A stretch of DNA of 64,000 bases. Source: Paraburkholderia caffeinitolerans. GTDB lineage: Bacteria; Pseudomonadota; Gammaproteobacteria; Burkholderiales; Burkholderiaceae. Positions 39,882 to 50,869 of this stretch are shown piece after piece (the first letter of the stretch is position 1; every line of letters begins with the position of its first letter). The position numbers and the translations under genes are program-made. The stretch is taken from contig NZ_CADIKL010000013.1 in the NCBI RefSeq assembly GCF_902859945.1, positions 62,001 to 126,000 of the forward strand, read 5' to 3'. The notes under the pieces were generated by a model. That model was not told the DNA's origin, made no database searches, and worked only from the letters and a program-made list of their open reading frames with translations.

Positions 39882-40514
39882 ATGAAGAAATTCTTTCTGT
39901 TCCCGATTTTCGCCATGTTTTTTGCGTATGCCGGCGCTGCGTCCGCACAAACGGTCGACACCAGCAACCCTGACGAAATGATGAAGACCGTCACGCAGCA
40001 GGTGATGGACCAGATCAAGGGCGACAAGTCGATCCAGTCCGGCGACATCAGCAAGATCACCGAGCTCGTGAACGAGAAGATCCTGCCGTACACGGACTTC
40101 CGCCGCACGACGCAGCTCGCCATGGGCCGCAACTGGCGCACGGCCACGCCCGAGCAGCAGCAACAGGTCACCGAGCAGTTCAAGACGCTCTTGATCCGTA
40201 CGTACTCGGGCGCGCTCGCCCAGGTGCGCGACCAGCAGATCACGTACAAGCCGTTCCGAGCGAACCCGGACGACACCGATGTCGTGGTCCGTTCGACCGT
40301 CTTGAACAACGGCCAGCCGATCGAGCTCGACTACCGCCTGTACAAGACGCCGCAAGGCTGGCGTGTGTATGACATCAACGTGCTAGGCGCATGGCTGATC
40401 CAGGCGTACCAGCAGCAGTTCCAGGAGAAGATCCAGCAGGGCGGCGTGCAGGGCCTCATCAGCTTCCTCACGCAGCGTAACCAGCAGCTCGCCGCCGGCA
40501 AGGCTGCTTCGTGA
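39882..40514 (+). CDS. mlaC: Periplasmic phospholipid-binding protein MlaC
   Basis: 210-residue Sec-exported shuttle carrying phospholipid between MlaA and MlaD. Signal peptide MKKFFLFPIFAMFFAYAGAASAQ; then NPDEMMKTVTQQVMDQI, VNEKILPYTDFRRTTQLAMG and FKTLLIRTYSGALA, all typical of the MlaC/Ttg2D family. RBS AGGA six bases before the ATG at 39882. A gap of 151 bases lies between mlaA and mlaC. The stop overlaps the GTG start of mlaB. Confidence 0.95.
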   Translation: MKKFFLFPIFAMFFAYAGAASAQTVDTSNPDEMMKTVTQQVMDQIKGDKSIQSGDISKITELVNEKILPYTDFRRTTQLAMGRNWRTATPEQQQQVTEQFKTLLIRTYSGALAQVRDQQITYKPFRANPDDTDVVVRSTVLNNGQPIELDYRLYKTPQGWRVYDINVLGAWLIQAYQQQFQEKIQQGGVQGLISFLTQRNQQLAAGKAAS

Positions 40515-40783
40515 GCGAGCGCTTCGCCATCGGCGCCACGCTGAACCTCGAGAGCGCGAAGACCGCGCTCTCGGCGGGTCTCGCACAAATCGCGGCAGGC
40601 GCCAGCGTCGTCGATTGCGCGCCGCTCACGCAGTTCGATTCGTCTGCGCTCGCTGTGCTGATCGCATGGCAGCGCGCCGCGCGCGAGCGTGGCGTCACTC
40701 TCAACGTTTTGAATCTTCCCACCGCGCTCGCGTCCCTCGCGCGCGCTTACGGCGTCGACGCGCTCCTCCACGAGCGACATTGA
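40511..40783 (+). CDS. mlaB: STAS-domain subunit MlaB
   Basis: 90-residue STAS protein that binds MlaF and is needed for transporter assembly and activity. The VDCAPLTQFDSSALAVL segment fits the STAS core with a conserved Ser in DSSAL. GTG start overlaps the mlaC stop. Last gene of mlaFEDACB. Confidence 0.9.
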   Translation: MSERFAIGATLNLESAKTALSAGLAQIAAGASVVDCAPLTQFDSSALAVLIAWQRAARERGVTLNVLNLPTALASLARAYGVDALLHERH

Positions 40784-40907
40784 CGCGCGGCGGCCTTGCG
40801 GCCATTCTGGTCGAGCAGCCACGCTGGCGCGCGAACCCGATTGCCGCACGCCGCCGCTTTCGTCTTCAAGTCCAGACCTGGCCCAGGCCGGGCTCTCCGA
40901 CTTGGCC

Positions 40908-40913
40908 TATAAT
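40908..40913 (+). promoter_or_regulatory. -10 element upstream of the ABC-2 exporter genes
   Basis: Consensus TATAAT in an intergenic stretch between mlaB and the ABC exporter; no convincing -35 is seen. It would start a leader of ~125 bases. Confidence 0.4.
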
Positions 40914-41045
40914 CAAACGTTTTTTGGGCGTTGCCCCGGGTTTCGGGGGCTTCGAAGGCAGTATCAGCCGTCCCCAATTCTGGTCTTCCCCGCAGTGTTG
41001 ATGCACCTATCAGCCGCGCCGTTCACGACGGGCGGCGTTTCAGTC

Positions 41046-41981
41046 ATGCCAGCCATAGAAATCCGCAACGTCAAAAAGCGCTACAAAGAGCTCCAGGCGC
41101 TCAAGGGCGTCAGCTTCACTGTAGAAGAGGGCGAGTTCTTCGGGCTGCTCGGCCCGAACGGCGCGGGCAAGACGACGCTCATCAGCTGTCTCGCAGGCCT
41201 CGCGCGCGCCGACGAGGGCTCGATCACCGTGCGCGGTCACGACGTGGTTGGCGATTACCGCAACGCGCGCCGCAATCTGGGCGTCGTTCCGCAGGAACTG
41301 GTGTTCGATCCGTTTTTCACGGTGCGCGAGACGCTGCGCATCCAGTCGGGTTATTTCGGCCTGCGCAACAACGACGCGTGGATCGACGAGATCATGGCCA
41401 ATCTCGACCTCACCGAAAAAGCCGATGTGAACATGCGCGCACTGTCGGGCGGCATGAAGCGCCGCGTGCTGGTCGCGCAGGCGCTGGTGCACCGGCCGCC
41501 CGTGATCGTGCTCGACGAGCCCACCGCCGGCGTGGACGTCGAACTGCGCCAGACGCTCTGGAAGTTCATCGCGCGCCTGAACCGCGAAGGCCACACCATC
41601 GTGCTCACCACGCACTATCTGGAAGAAGCGCAAGAGCTGTGCGACCGCATCGCCATGCTGCGGCGGGGCGAGGTGGTGGCGCTCGAGCGCACCAGCACGC
41701 TGCTGCAGCGTTTCGCGGGCACGCAACTGTTCGTGCGCTTTTCCGAAGGCGTGCTGCCCACCGAGCTGCGCGCGCTCGAAGTGGATACGTCGAATCTGCC
41801 GAACGGCGGCGAGCGCCAGCACCTGTTGCGCCTCGCCAGCTACGACGAGGTCGAGCGCATCCTGTCGCTGTGCCGCGCGAACGGCTGCAAACTGGAAGAA
41901 GTGGAAGTGCGCAAAGCCGATCTGGAGGATGTTTTCGTGCAGGTAATGAACGGTCCCGAAGTCATCGAGGGGCTGGCATGA
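41046..41981 (+). CDS. ABC-2 type exporter ATPase (YadG-like)
   Basis: 311-residue cytoplasmic ATPase. Walker A LLGPNGAGKTTLISCLAGL, Q-loop VVPQELVFDPFFTVRETL, signature LSGGMKRRVLVAQALVH, Walker B VIVLDEPTAGVD, and an H-loop in TTHYLEEAQE. The C-terminal ~80 residues hold an accessory domain common in YadG proteins. The chosen ATG at 41046 begins MPAIEIRNVKKRY; upstream frame is open but not family-like. Overlaps the permease gene by ATGA. Export substrate unknown. Confidence 0.92.
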   Translation: MPAIEIRNVKKRYKELQALKGVSFTVEEGEFFGLLGPNGAGKTTLISCLAGLARADEGSITVRGHDVVGDYRNARRNLGVVPQELVFDPFFTVRETLRIQSGYFGLRNNDAWIDEIMANLDLTEKADVNMRALSGGMKRRVLVAQALVHRPPVIVLDEPTAGVDVELRQTLWKFIARLNREGHTIVLTTHYLEEAQELCDRIAMLRRGEVVALERTSTLLQRFAGTQLFVRFSEGVLPTELRALEVDTSNLPNGGERQHLLRLASYDEVERILSLCRANGCKLEEVEVRKADLEDVFVQVMNGPEVIEGLA

Positions 41982-42733
41982 GCGGCTTTCGCACCCTGTT
42001 CTACAAGGAAGTGCTGCGTTTCTGGAAGGTCGCTTTCCAGACCGTGCTCGCACCGGTCATCACCGCGCTGCTCTATCTGACGATCTTCGGCCACGCGCTG
42101 CGCGGCCACGTCGAGGTGTATCCGGGCGTCGAGTACACGAGCTTCCTGATCCCCGGCCTCGTGATGATGAGCGTGCTGCAAAATGCCTTCGCGAACTCGT
42201 CTTCGTCACTCATTCAATCGAAGATCACGGGCAATCTCGTATTCGTACTATTGCCGCCGCTGGCCGCCTGGGAGATGTTTGGAGCCTACGTGCTCGCTTC
42301 GATCGTGCGCGGCCTCGCCGTTGGCGCGGGCGTGTTCGTCGTGACGATCTGGTTCATCCCGATGAGCTTTTCCGCGCCGCTCTACATCATCGCTTTCGCG
42401 GTGCTCGGTTCGGCGATCCTTGGCACGCTCGGCCTGATCGCCGGGATCTGGGCCGAGAAGTTCGACCAGCTCGCGGCGTTTCAGAACTTTCTTATCATGC
42501 CGCTCACGTTCCTTTCGGGCGTGTTCTATTCGACGCATACGCTGCCGCCGGTCTGGCGCGAGGTGTCGCGGCTGAACCCGTTCTTCTACATGATCGACGG
42601 CTTCCGATACGGTTTTTTCGGCTTGTCCGACATTAACCCGCTCGCAAGTCTCGCGATTGTTTTCGTCTTTTTCGTGGTGCTGGCCACGCTGGCGATGCGT
42701 TTGCTCGCAAGCGGCTACAAGCTGCGCCACTAA
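41978..42733 (+). CDS. ABC-2 type exporter permease (YadH-like)
   Basis: 251-residue integral membrane protein with about six spans, ABC2_membrane family. Features: an amphipathic start FRTLFYKEVLRFWKV, GVEYTSFLIPGLVMMSVLQNAF (shown in part), FDQLAAFQNFLIMPLTFLSG and the NPFFYMIDGFRYGFFG segment near the C-terminus. It pairs with the ATPase encoded just before it. Next comes ibaG, 27 bases later. Confidence 0.92.
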   Translation: MSGFRTLFYKEVLRFWKVAFQTVLAPVITALLYLTIFGHALRGHVEVYPGVEYTSFLIPGLVMMSVLQNAFANSSSSLIQSKITGNLVFVLLPPLAAWEMFGAYVLASIVRGLAVGAGVFVVTIWFIPMSFSAPLYIIAFAVLGSAILGTLGLIAGIWAEKFDQLAAFQNFLIMPLTFLSGVFYSTHTLPPVWREVSRLNPFFYMIDGFRYGFFGLSDINPLASLAIVFVFFVVLATLAMRLLASGYKLRH

Positions 42734-42760
42734 ATGCAATTGAGGCAGGAGCCACACACC

Positions 42761-43000
42761 ATGTTGCCGACTCCGGAACAGGTCAAGCAGTACATCTCGG
42801 CAGGGCTCGCGTGCGAGCATCTCGAAGTCGAGGGCGATGGACAGCACTTCTTCGCGACGATCGTTTCGCCCGCGTTCGAAGGCAAGCGCCTGATCCAGCG
42901 CCATCAGCTCGTCTATGCGGCGCTCGGCGAGCGCATGCGCGAGGAAATCCACGCGCTCAGCATGAAGACGCTCACGCCCGCCGAATGGCAGAACGCATAA
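42761..43000 (+). CDS. ibaG: BolA/IbaG family protein
   Basis: 79-residue BolA-like protein (IbaG/YrbA subgroup), related to iron-sulfur handling with monothiol glutaredoxins. The family core HLEVEGDGQHFFATIVSPAFEG (given in part as HLEVEGDGQHFFA) and KRLIQRHQLVYAALGERM are clear. The ATG at 42761 has AGGAG nine bases before it; the ATG at 42734 does not. ibaG directly before murA is a conserved pair in proteobacteria. Confidence 0.93.
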   Translation: MLPTPEQVKQYISAGLACEHLEVEGDGQHFFATIVSPAFEGKRLIQRHQLVYAALGERMREEIHALSMKTLTPAEWQNA

Positions 43001-43108
43001 TCTGGAATCTCAGTGCGAATTACCCAGGACAATGGCGCCGCCGCGAGCGGCGCCGCACAACATGACGCGACGCCGCAAGCCGGCCGCACCGATCAGGAAA
43101 CCTCAGGC

Positions 43109-44371
43109 ATGGACAAACTCGTCATCGTCGGCGGGCAGAAGCTCGCAGGGGAAGTGACCGTTTCGGGTGCGAAGAACGCGGCGCTCCCCATTCTCTGCGC
43201 GAGCCTTTTGAGCGCGGAACCCGTCCATCTGGACAACGTGCCCGACCTCCAGGACGTGCGTACCACGCTCAAGCTGCTCGGCCAGATGGGCGTGCGCAGC
43301 GAGCAGGACGGCAACCGCGTGCAGCTCGACGCTTCGAAGGTCGACAACCTCGTCGCGCCGTATGAGCTCGTGAAGACCATGCGCGCGTCGATCCTCGTGC
43401 TCGGGCCGCTCGTCGCGCGTTTCGGCGAGGCGAAGGTGTCGCTGCCCGGCGGCTGCGCGATCGGCGCGCGCCCCGTGGACCAGCACATCAAGGGCCTGCA
43501 GGCGATGGGCGCCGAGATCAACATCGAGCACGGCTTCATCGAGGCGCGCGCGAAGCGCCTGAAGGGCGCGCGCATCGTCACCGACATGATCACGGTCACC
43601 GGCACGGAAAACCTGCTGATGGCCGCCGTGCTCGCCGACGGCGAGACGGTGATCGAGAACGCCGCGCGCGAGCCCGAAGTGGGCGACCTCGCGCACCTGC
43701 TCGTGGCGATGGGCGCGAAGATCGAAGGCATCGGCACCGACCGCCTCGTGATCCAGGGCGTGGACAAGCTCCACGGCGCGCAGCACACGGTCATTCCCGA
43801 CCGCATCGAGGCCGGCACGTTCCTGTGCGCGGTGGCCGCTGCGGGCGGGGACGTCACGCTGCGCCGCGTGCGTCCGGGCATCCTCGACGCCGTCACCGAC
43901 AAACTGCGCGAAGCGGGCGTGACGATCGAAGAGGGCGACGACTGGATGCGCGTGCGCATGCACGAACGCGCGCGCGCCGTGAATCTGCGCACCGCCGAAT
44001 ACCCGGCCTTCCCGACCGACATGCAGGCGCAGTTCATGGCGCTCAACACAATTGCGGACGGTACCTCGCAGGTCGTGGAAACGATCTTCGAAAATCGCTT
44101 CATGCACGTGCAGGAGCTGAACCGTCTGGGCGCGAGCATCACGATCGACGGCAAGACGGCGCTGGTCGCCGGCGTCGAGAAACTCTCGGGCGCGAAGGTC
44201 ATGGCGACCGACCTGCGCGCCTCGGCAAGCCTCGTGATCGCGGGCCTGTGCGCCGACGGCGAAACGCTCATCGACCGCATCTATCACCTCGATCGCGGCT
44301 ACGACCGCATGGAAGAGAAGCTCAACAAGATTGGCGCCAACGTGAAGCGCATCAAGGGGAACGCGGCATGA
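43109..44371 (+). CDS. murA: UDP-N-acetylglucosamine 1-carboxyvinyltransferase
   Basis: First committed step of peptidoglycan synthesis: transfers enolpyruvate from PEP to UDP-GlcNAc. 420 residues. Active-site cysteine in [15 protein letters not shown] (the fosfomycin target), substrate lysine in [11 protein letters not shown] at the N-terminus, and a C-terminal [14 protein letters not shown]. Start at 43109 gives [15 protein letters not shown] lies about 8 bases before. The stop overlaps hisG by ATGA. Confidence 0.97.
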   Translation: MDKLVIVGGQKLAGEVTVSGAKNAALPILCASLLSAEPVHLDNVPDLQDVRTTLKLLGQMGVRSEQDGNRVQLDASKVDNLVAPYELVKTMRASILVLGPLVARFGEAKVSLPGGCAIGARPVDQHIKGLQAMGAEINIEHGFIEARAKRLKGARIVTDMITVTGTENLLMAAVLADGETVIENAAREPEVGDLAHLLVAMGAKIEGIGTDRLVIQGVDKLHGAQHTVIPDRIEAGTFLCAVAAAGGDVTLRRVRPGILDAVTDKLREAGVTIEEGDDWMRVRMHERARAVNLRTAEYPAFPTDMQAQFMALNTIADGTSQVVETIFENRFMHVQELNRLGASITIDGKTALVAGVEKLSGAKVMATDLRASASLVIAGLCADGETLIDRIYHLDRGYDRMEEKLNKIGANVKRIKGNAA

Positions 44372-45054
44372 GCACGGTCGAGTCCAAGCCCACGCCGGCC
44401 GCCGCCGCCGGCGCGCCGCTCACGCTGGCGCTCTCGAAGGGCCGCATCTTCGAAGAGACGATGCCGCTGCTCGCCGCCGCCGGCGTGGAGGTGACCGAAG
44501 ACCCGGAAACCTCGCGCAAGCTGATCCTGCCGACGACCGACCCGAACCTGCGCGTGATCATCGTGCGCGCGACCGACGTGCCCACGTATGTCGAGTACGG
44601 CGCGGCCGACTTCGGCGTGGCCGGCAAGGACGTGCTGCTCGAACACGGCGGCGGCGGGCTCTATCAGCCGATCGATCTCGACATCGCGCGCTGCCGTCTC
44701 TCGGTGGCCGTGAAGTCGGGCTTCGACTACGCGAACGCCGTGCGCCAGGGCGCACGTCTGCGCGTGGCGACCAAGTACACGGAATCCGCGCGTCAGCACT
44801 TCGCGGCCAAGGGCGTGCACGTCGACCTCATCAAGCTGTATGGCTCGATGGAGCTCGCGCCGCTCGTCGGCCTTGCCGATGCGATCGTCGACCTCGTCAG
44901 CACGGGCGGCACGCTGCGCGCGAACAATCTGGTCGAGGTTGAGGAGATCATGGACATCTCTTCGCGCCTCGTTGTGAATCAGGCGGCGCTCAAGTTGAAG
45001 CGCGCCGCGCTGCGGCCGATTCTCGACGCGTTCGAACGCGCGTCGCGCGCATAA
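44368..45054 (+). CDS. hisG: ATP phosphoribosyltransferase, short form
   Basis: First step of histidine synthesis: PRPP plus ATP to phosphoribosyl-ATP. 228 residues, the short HisG form that lacks the C-terminal feedback domain and needs the HisZ partner, which is not in this window. Motifs: [29 protein letters not shown] and the PRPP loop [15 protein letters not shown]. It overlaps murA and begins the his gene run. Confidence 0.96.
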   Translation: MSTVESKPTPAAAAGAPLTLALSKGRIFEETMPLLAAAGVEVTEDPETSRKLILPTTDPNLRVIIVRATDVPTYVEYGAADFGVAGKDVLLEHGGGGLYQPIDLDIARCRLSVAVKSGFDYANAVRQGARLRVATKYTESARQHFAAKGVHVDLIKLYGSMELAPLVGLADAIVDLVSTGGTLRANNLVEVEEIMDISSRLVVNQAALKLKRAALRPILDAFERASRA

Positions 45055-45097
45055 CCCGCGCATTACCCGCACTTAACCGTTCCGGATGGATATCAGC

Positions 45098-46417
45098 ATG
45101 GCTATCACGATGCGCAAACTCGATTCGAGCGCCGAAGGCTTCAAGGCGGCGCTGCATGGCGTGCTCGCCTTCGAGGCGAGCGAGGACGAGGCCATCGAGC
45201 GCTCGGTCGCGCAAATTCTTGCCGATGTGAAGGCGCGCGGCGACGCCGCCGTGCTCGACTATACGAACCGCTTCGACCGCCTGAGCGCCACCAGCGTCGA
45301 TGCGCTGGAACTGCCCCTGAGCGAGCTAGAAGCGGCGCTGGAAAGTCTCGAACCCAAGCAGCGCGCGGCGCTCGAGGCGGCGGCCGCGCGCGTGCGCGGC
45401 TACCACGAGAAGCAGCGCATCGAGTGCGGCTCGCATAGCTGGCAGTACACCGAATCCGATGGCACCGTGCTCGGCCAGAAAGTCACGCCGCTCGACCGCG
45501 TGGGCCTCTATGTCCCGGGTGGCAAGGCGGCGTATCCGTCGTCCGTGCTGATGAACGCGATTCCCGCGCGGGTCGCGGGCGTGCGCGAGATCATCATGGT
45601 CGTACCCACGCCCGATGGCGTGAAGAACCCGCTCGTGCTGGCGGCGGCGCTGATTGCTGGCGTCGATCGCGTGTTCACCATCGGCGGCGCACAGGCCGTG
45701 GGCGCGCTCGCTTATGGCACCCGCACCATTCCGGCCGTCGACAAGATCTGCGGCCCGGGCAATGCCTATGTGGCCTCGGCCAAGCGCCGCGTGTTCGGCA
45801 CGGTCGGCATCGACATGATTGCCGGCCCCTCCGAGATTCTCGTGCTGTGCGACGGCACGACCGATCCGCGCTGGGTCGCGATGGACCTGTTCTCGCAGGC
45901 CGAGCACGACGAGCTCGCGCAGTCGATCCTGCTGTGCCCCGACCAAGCGTTCATCAAGCGTGTGGAAGACGCGATCGACGAGCTCTTGCCCACCATGCCG
46001 CGCGCAGAAGTCATCGCCACGTCGCTCACGAATCGCGGCGCGCTCGTGAAGGTGCGCGACATGGCCGAAGCCTGCGCGATCGCCAACGACATCGCGCCCG
46101 AGCACCTCGAAATCTCGGCGCTCGACGCGCAGAAGTGGGGCACCGAAATCCGCCACGCGGGCGCGATCTTCCTCGGCCGCTATACGAGCGAGAGCCTGGG
46201 CGACTACTGCGCGGGGCCGAACCACGTGCTGCCTACGTCTCGTACCGCACGTTTCTCGTCGCCGCTCGGCGTCTATGATTTCATCAAGCGATCGAGCGTG
46301 ATCGAGGTGAGCGCGGAGGGCGCGCAGACGCTCGGCGAGATCGCCGCGGAACTCGCCTACGGCGAAGGCCTCCAGGCCCACGCGCGCAGCGCCGAGTACC
46401 GCATGAAGCAGGTCTGA
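45098..46417 (+). CDS. hisD: Histidinol dehydrogenase
   Basis: Zinc- and NAD-dependent enzyme for the last two steps, histidinol to histidine. About 439 residues. Motifs: [48 protein letters not shown] and the zinc-site [13 protein letters not shown] with AEHDELAQ helps form the active site. The start may be 45086 or 45098; the second has a slightly better upstream GGATGG. A 262-base gap with no gene follows before hisC. Confidence 0.97.
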   Translation: MAITMRKLDSSAEGFKAALHGVLAFEASEDEAIERSVAQILADVKARGDAAVLDYTNRFDRLSATSVDALELPLSELEAALESLEPKQRAALEAAAARVRGYHEKQRIECGSHSWQYTESDGTVLGQKVTPLDRVGLYVPGGKAAYPSSVLMNAIPARVAGVREIIMVVPTPDGVKNPLVLAAALIAGVDRVFTIGGAQAVGALAYGTRTIPAVDKICGPGNAYVASAKRRVFGTVGIDMIAGPSEILVLCDGTTDPRWVAMDLFSQAEHDELAQSILLCPDQAFIKRVEDAIDELLPTMPRAEVIATSLTNRGALVKVRDMAEACAIANDIAPEHLEISALDAQKWGTEIRHAGAIFLGRYTSESLGDYCAGPNHVLPTSRTARFSSPLGVYDFIKRSSVIEVSAEGAQTLGEIAAELAYGEGLQAHARSAEYRMKQV

Positions 46418-46679
46418 AGCGGTATCAGAATCAGAACAGCGCGGCATGCATGAGTTTCATGCGCGCCGCGCACCCCGAGGAGACGTTCGCAAGCATCGGC
46501 GTGAAAGACGCACGCACGCCTGAGGCCGATGCCTGGAACACCGAAGTAACCCGCGCGCCTCAAAGCAGGTATGGGCGCCAACCGGGACGGCACTGCAGCG
46601 CATTGGCGCCGCGGTTCGCTGTGCGCATCCGGCTGGCCGTCCGTGCCGGCTCCACGCCTCGCGCGCGAGCCAATCGACA

Positions 46680-47756
46680 ATGACGACACCACAAGACATC
46701 ATCCGCCCCGACGTGCTCGCAATGACGAGCTACCCGGTTCCCGACGCCACTGGCTTCGTGAAGCTCGACGCCATGGAGAATCCATACACGTTGCCCGCTG
46801 CTCTCGCGGCGCAACTGGGCGAGCATCTCGCGGGCGTCGCGCTCAACCGCTATCCGGCACCGCGCCCCGAGGCGCTCATGGCGAAGCTCAAAGCCGCGAT
46901 GCATGTGCCGCCCGGGTGCGACGTGCTGCTCGGCAACGGTTCGGACGAGATCATCAGCATGATCACGATGGCGTGCGCGAAGCCGGGCGCGAAAGTGCTC
47001 GCGCCGGTGCCGGGCTTCGTGATGTACGCGATGTCGGCGAAATTCGCGCAGGTGGAGTTCGTCGGCGTGCCGCTCAAGGCCGACTTCACGCTCGATTGCG
47101 AGGCCATGCTGGCCGCCGTCGCCGAGCACCAGCCGGCCGTGATTTGGCTGGCGTACCCGAATAACCCGACCGGCACGCTGTTCGCCGACGCCGACATCGA
47201 GCGAATTATCGAAGCCGCCGATGCAGCGGGCGGGCTCGTCGTGATCGACGAGGCCTATCAGCCGTTCGCGCAGGCGAGCTGGATGCCGCGCGCGGGCGCG
47301 TTCGACAACGTGGTCGTGATGCGCACGATGTCCAAGCTCGGGCTCGCGGGCATCCGTCTGGGCTACCTCGCGGGCCGTACGGCATGGCTCAACGAATTCG
47401 ACAAGGTGCGTCCGCCATATAACGTGAATGTGCTCACCCAGGCCGCCGCCGATTTTCTTCTCGACCATATCGATGTGCTCGACGCGCAGGCCGCCCAATT
47501 GCGCGCGGACCGGGCGCAGTTAGCCGCCGATGTCGCAAAGTTGCCGGGCGCCGAAGTGTTCGAAAGCGCCGGCAATTTCCTGCTGGTGCGCGTGCCCGAT
47601 GCCTCTGCCGTGTTCGATACCCTGCTGACGGCGCGGGTTTTGATCAAAAACGTGAGTAAAATGCACCCATTGCTGGCGAATTGCGTACGCCTGACCGTCG
47701 GGACCCCCGACGAAAACGCGCGCTTGCTCGCCGCCCTGAAGCTCGTGCTCAAGTAA
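46680..47756 (+). CDS. hisC: Histidinol-phosphate aminotransferase
   Basis: PLP aminotransferase that makes histidinol phosphate. 358 residues. Motifs: [40 protein letters not shown] and the PLP lysine in [15 protein letters not shown]. The 262 bases upstream carry no other gene; transcripts could start there again. Confidence 0.96.
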   Translation: MTTPQDIIRPDVLAMTSYPVPDATGFVKLDAMENPYTLPAALAAQLGEHLAGVALNRYPAPRPEALMAKLKAAMHVPPGCDVLLGNGSDEIISMITMACAKPGAKVLAPVPGFVMYAMSAKFAQVEFVGVPLKADFTLDCEAMLAAVAEHQPAVIWLAYPNNPTGTLFADADIERIIEAADAAGGLVVIDEAYQPFAQASWMPRAGAFDNVVVMRTMSKLGLAGIRLGYLAGRTAWLNEFDKVRPPYNVNVLTQAAADFLLDHIDVLDAQAAQLRADRAQLAADVAKLPGAEVFESAGNFLLVRVPDASAVFDTLLTARVLIKNVSKMHPLLANCVRLTVGTPDENARLLAALKLVLK

Positions 47757-47773
47757 TCCGTCCTCACCGGCCT

Positions 47774-47798
47774 GAAGCGCACTGTGTCATGGCGCTTC
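47774..47798 (+). repeat. Hairpin between hisC and hisB
   Basis: 7-bp arms GAAGCGC/GCGCTTC with an 11-base loop in the 93-base gap. No T run follows, so it may be a processing or attenuation structure instead of a terminator. Confidence 0.45.
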
Positions 47799-47849
47799 GG
47801 GCTTTCGTCCCATGAACCCTCCGTTACGGGCTGTTTGAAGGAAATTGCC

Positions 47850-48437
47850 ATGCGCGTCGCGCAAGTCGTTCGCAACACCAGCGAAACGCAAATCAGCGTG
47901 AAAATCAATCTGGACGGCACCGGCGAGCAGAAGCTCGCGACCGGCGTGCCGTTTCTCGACCACATGCTCGACCAGATCGCGCGACACGGTCTGATCGATC
48001 TGGAAGTCGAGGCGCATGGCGATACCCATATCGACGACCACCACACGGTGGAAGACGTCGGCATCACGCTCGGCCAGGCGGTCGCGCAGGCCATCGGCGA
48101 CAAGAAGGGCATCCGCCGCTACGGCCACGCCTATGTGCCGCTCGACGAGGCGCTCTCGCGCGTGGTGATCGACTTCTCGGGTCGTCCGGGCCTCGAGTTC
48201 CACGTGCCGTTCACGCGCGCGCGCATCGGCACGTTCGACGTCGACCTGTCGATCGAATTCTTCCGCGGCTTCGTCAATCACGCGGGCGTGACGCTCCACA
48301 TCGACAATCTGCGCGGCCTGAACGCGCATCACCAGATGGAAACCGTGTTCAAGGCTTTCGGCCGCGCGCTGCGCCAGGCCGCCGAGCTCGATGAGCGTCA
48401 GGCGGGCAAGATTCCGTCGACCAAGGGCAGCTTGTAA
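47850..48437 (+). CDS. hisB: Imidazoleglycerol-phosphate dehydratase
   Basis: Manganese-dependent enzyme that dehydrates imidazoleglycerol phosphate. 195 residues, single-function form without the phosphatase domain found fused in E. coli. Metal-binding histidines in [26 protein letters not shown], and [13 protein letters not shown]. The ATG at 47850 follows AAGGAA by about 6 bases. hisH begins 12 bases later. Confidence 0.97.
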   Translation: MRVAQVVRNTSETQISVKINLDGTGEQKLATGVPFLDHMLDQIARHGLIDLEVEAHGDTHIDDHHTVEDVGITLGQAVAQAIGDKKGIRRYGHAYVPLDEALSRVVIDFSGRPGLEFHVPFTRARIGTFDVDLSIEFFRGFVNHAGVTLHIDNLRGLNAHHQMETVFKAFGRALRQAAELDERQAGKIPSTKGSL

Positions 48438-48449
48438 GCGGTATCCGAG

Positions 48450-49091
48450 ATGAAAACTTCAATTGCGATTGTGGATTACGGGATGGGCAACCTGCGTTCG
48501 GTGGCCCAGGCGCTGAAACAGGCTGCGCCGGAAGCCGACGTACAGATCGTCGAGCGCCCGGAGGCGATTCGCGCGGCTGACCGCGTCGTGCTGCCGGGCC
48601 AGGGCGCGATGCCCGACTGCATGCGCAGCCTCGCGGAGTCGGGCTTGCAGGACGCCGTGCTCGAAGCCTCGCGCACCAAGCCGCTGATGGGCGTGTGCGT
48701 GGGCGAGCAGATGCTGTTCGACTGGAGCGCCGAAGGCGACACGAAGGGCCTCGGCCTGTTGCCGGGCAAGGTCGTGCGCTTCGAACTCGAAGGCCGGCTC
48801 CAGGACGACGGCTCGCGCTTCAAGGTGCCGCAGATGGGCTGGAACCGCGTGCGCCAGTCGCGCGCGCATGCGCTGTGGGACGGTGTGCCCGACGAGAGCT
48901 ATTTTTACTTCGTGCACAGCTACTACGTGGTGCCGGCCGACGCGGCCCACACGGTGGGTGAAACGCCTTACGGCGCGGCCTTTACCTCGGCGGTGGCACG
49001 GGATAACATCTTCGCCACCCAATTCCACCCGGAAAAGAGCGCTGCGGCGGGTTTGCGCGTCTATCGCAACTTTGTTCACTGGAACCCCTGA
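48450..49091 (+). CDS. hisH: Imidazole glycerol phosphate synthase glutaminase subunit HisH
   Basis: Class I glutamine amidotransferase (213 residues) that supplies ammonia to HisF. Nucleophile cysteine in GVCVGEQML, catalytic His-Glu in [10 protein letters not shown], start [12 protein letters not shown]. Partner HisF lies two genes on. Confidence 0.97.
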   Translation: MKTSIAIVDYGMGNLRSVAQALKQAAPEADVQIVERPEAIRAADRVVLPGQGAMPDCMRSLAESGLQDAVLEASRTKPLMGVCVGEQMLFDWSAEGDTKGLGLLPGKVVRFELEGRLQDDGSRFKVPQMGWNRVRQSRAHALWDGVPDESYFYFVHSYYVVPADAAHTVGETPYGAAFTSAVARDNIFATQFHPEKSAAAGLRVYRNFVHWNP

Positions 49092-49280
49092 TTCACGGGC
49101 GGCGCTGTTGGTTCGAAGCGTCTGGCCGAGGCCTGCGTGCAAGCATCGCCCAAAGCTGAGTTGCATTAGCAAGGCCGCTGAAAGAGTTGTACTAAACTAG
49201 CGAAACGGCGTCGGATCGGGGGCTCTTCCCGGCCGTTGCCGGCTGATTCCAACCACATTCCCAGATATCACCCGATTGCT

Positions 49281-50033
49281 ATGCTGCTGATTCCGGCCAT
49301 CGATCTCAAAGACGGTCACTGCGTTCGCCTCAAACAAGGCGATATGGACCAGGCGACGATTTTTTCCGAGGAACCGGCGGCCATGGCCCGACATTGGGTC
49401 GAGCGCGGCGCGCGGCGTCTGCACCTCGTCGACCTGAACGGCGCGTTCGCAGGCAAGCCGAAGAACGAAGACGCGATTCGCGAGATCATTCGCGAAGTCG
49501 GCGACCAGATCCCCGTGCAGCTTGGCGGCGGCATCCGCGACCTCGACACCATCGAACGCTATCTCGACGACGGCCTCTCGTACGTGATCATCGGCACCGC
49601 CGCCGTGAAGAACCCGGGCTTCCTTCAGGAAGCCTGCACGGCGTTCGGGGGCCATATCATCGTCGGGCTCGACGCGAAGGACGGCAAGGTCGCCACCGAC
49701 GGCTGGAGCAAGCTCACCGGCCACGAAGTCGTGGATCTCGCGCGCAAGTTCGAGGACTACGGCGCCGAGTCGATCATCTACACCGACATCGGCCGCGACG
49801 GGATGCTCCAGGGCATCAATATCGAAGCGACGGTGCGCCTCGCGCGTGCGGTGAAGATTCCGGTGATCGCGAGCGGCGGCCTGTCGAATCTCGCCGACAT
49901 CGACGCGCTGTGCGAAGTCGAGGACGAAGGCGTCGAAGGCGTGATCTGCGGCCGCGCGATCTACTCGGGCGATCTCGATTTCGCCCAGGCGCAAACGCAC
50001 GCGGACAGCCTGCGCGAGTCTGACGACGCTTGA
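49281..50033 (+). CDS. hisA: ProFAR isomerase HisA
   Basis: TIM-barrel isomerase (250 residues). Motifs: [20 protein letters not shown] with catalytic Asp, [13 protein letters not shown], and the phosphate loop [14 protein letters not shown]. The frame is open upstream to 49236, but the ATG at 49281 gives the family start. The 189 bases before it carry no gene. Confidence 0.97.
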   Translation: MLLIPAIDLKDGHCVRLKQGDMDQATIFSEEPAAMARHWVERGARRLHLVDLNGAFAGKPKNEDAIREIIREVGDQIPVQLGGGIRDLDTIERYLDDGLSYVIIGTAAVKNPGFLQEACTAFGGHIIVGLDAKDGKVATDGWSKLTGHEVVDLARKFEDYGAESIIYTDIGRDGMLQGINIEATVRLARAVKIPVIASGGLSNLADIDALCEVEDEGVEGVICGRAIYSGDLDFAQAQTHADSLRESDDA

Positions 50034-50091
50034 AGCGTCGCGTGGGCGGCCTCCCGGGTGGAGGCCTGATCCACTCAACATTGGCAAGATC

Positions 50092-50865
50092 ATGGCTCTA
50101 CCGAAACGCATCATCCCCTGCCTCGACGTGACCGCCGGGCGGGTCGTCAAGGGCGTCAACTTCGTCGAGCTGCGCGACGCGGGTGACCCCGTCGAAATCG
50201 CGCGCCGCTACGACGACCAGGGCGCCGACGAACTCACTTTTCTCGACATCACGGCCACTTCGGACCAGCGCGACCTGATCCTGCCGATCATCGAAGCGGT
50301 GGCCTCGCAGGTCTTCATTCCGCTGACGGTGGGCGGCGGTGTGCGCGCCGTCACCGACGTGCGGCGCCTGCTCAACGCCGGCGCCGACAAGGTCAGCATG
50401 AACTCGTCGGCCGTTGCCAATCCGCAGCTCGTGCGCGATTCCGCCGATAAATACGGCTCGCAGTGCATCGTCGTCGCCATCGACGCGAAGCGCGTATCCG
50501 CACCGGGCGAGACGCCGCGCTGGGAAGTGTTCACGCACGGCGGCCGCAAGGCCACGGGCATCGACGCAGTCGAATGGGCACGCAAGATGGCCGAGCTCGG
50601 CGCGGGCGAAATCCTGCTCACGAGCATGGACCGCGACGGCACCAAGAGCGGCTTCGACCTCGCGCTCACGAGCGCGGTGTCCGACGCAGTGCCGATTCCC
50701 GTGATCGCTTCGGGCGGCGTGGGCGGCCTGCAGGATCTCGCGGACGGCATCGTCAAGGGTCATGCCGACGCCGTGCTGGCGGCGAGCATCTTCCACTACG
50801 GCGAGCACACCGTGGGCGAGGCCAAGCGCTTCATGGCCGAGCAGGGCATTTCGGTGAGGTTGTGA
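50092..50865 (+). CDS. hisF: Imidazole glycerol phosphate synthase cyclase subunit HisF
   Basis: TIM-barrel cyclase (257 residues) that joins ammonia from HisH to PRFAR and gives imidazoleglycerol phosphate and AICAR. Motifs: [19 protein letters not shown], the [14 protein letters not shown] phosphate site, [12 protein letters not shown] with catalytic Asp, and [14 protein letters not shown]. hisI follows after 4 bases. Confidence 0.97.
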   Translation: MALPKRIIPCLDVTAGRVVKGVNFVELRDAGDPVEIARRYDDQGADELTFLDITATSDQRDLILPIIEAVASQVFIPLTVGGGVRAVTDVRRLLNAGADKVSMNSSAVANPQLVRDSADKYGSQCIVVAIDAKRVSAPGETPRWEVFTHGGRKATGIDAVEWARKMAELGAGEILLTSMDRDGTKSGFDLALTSAVSDAVPIPVIASGGVGGLQDLADGIVKGHADAVLAASIFHYGEHTVGEAKRFMAEQGISVRL

Positions 50866-50869
50866 CGCC

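Noticed and set aside
46450-46683. Open frame in the hisD-hisC gap
   Set aside because: The 77-residue translation has no recognisable features and no ribosome site; the gap is better read as non-coding.
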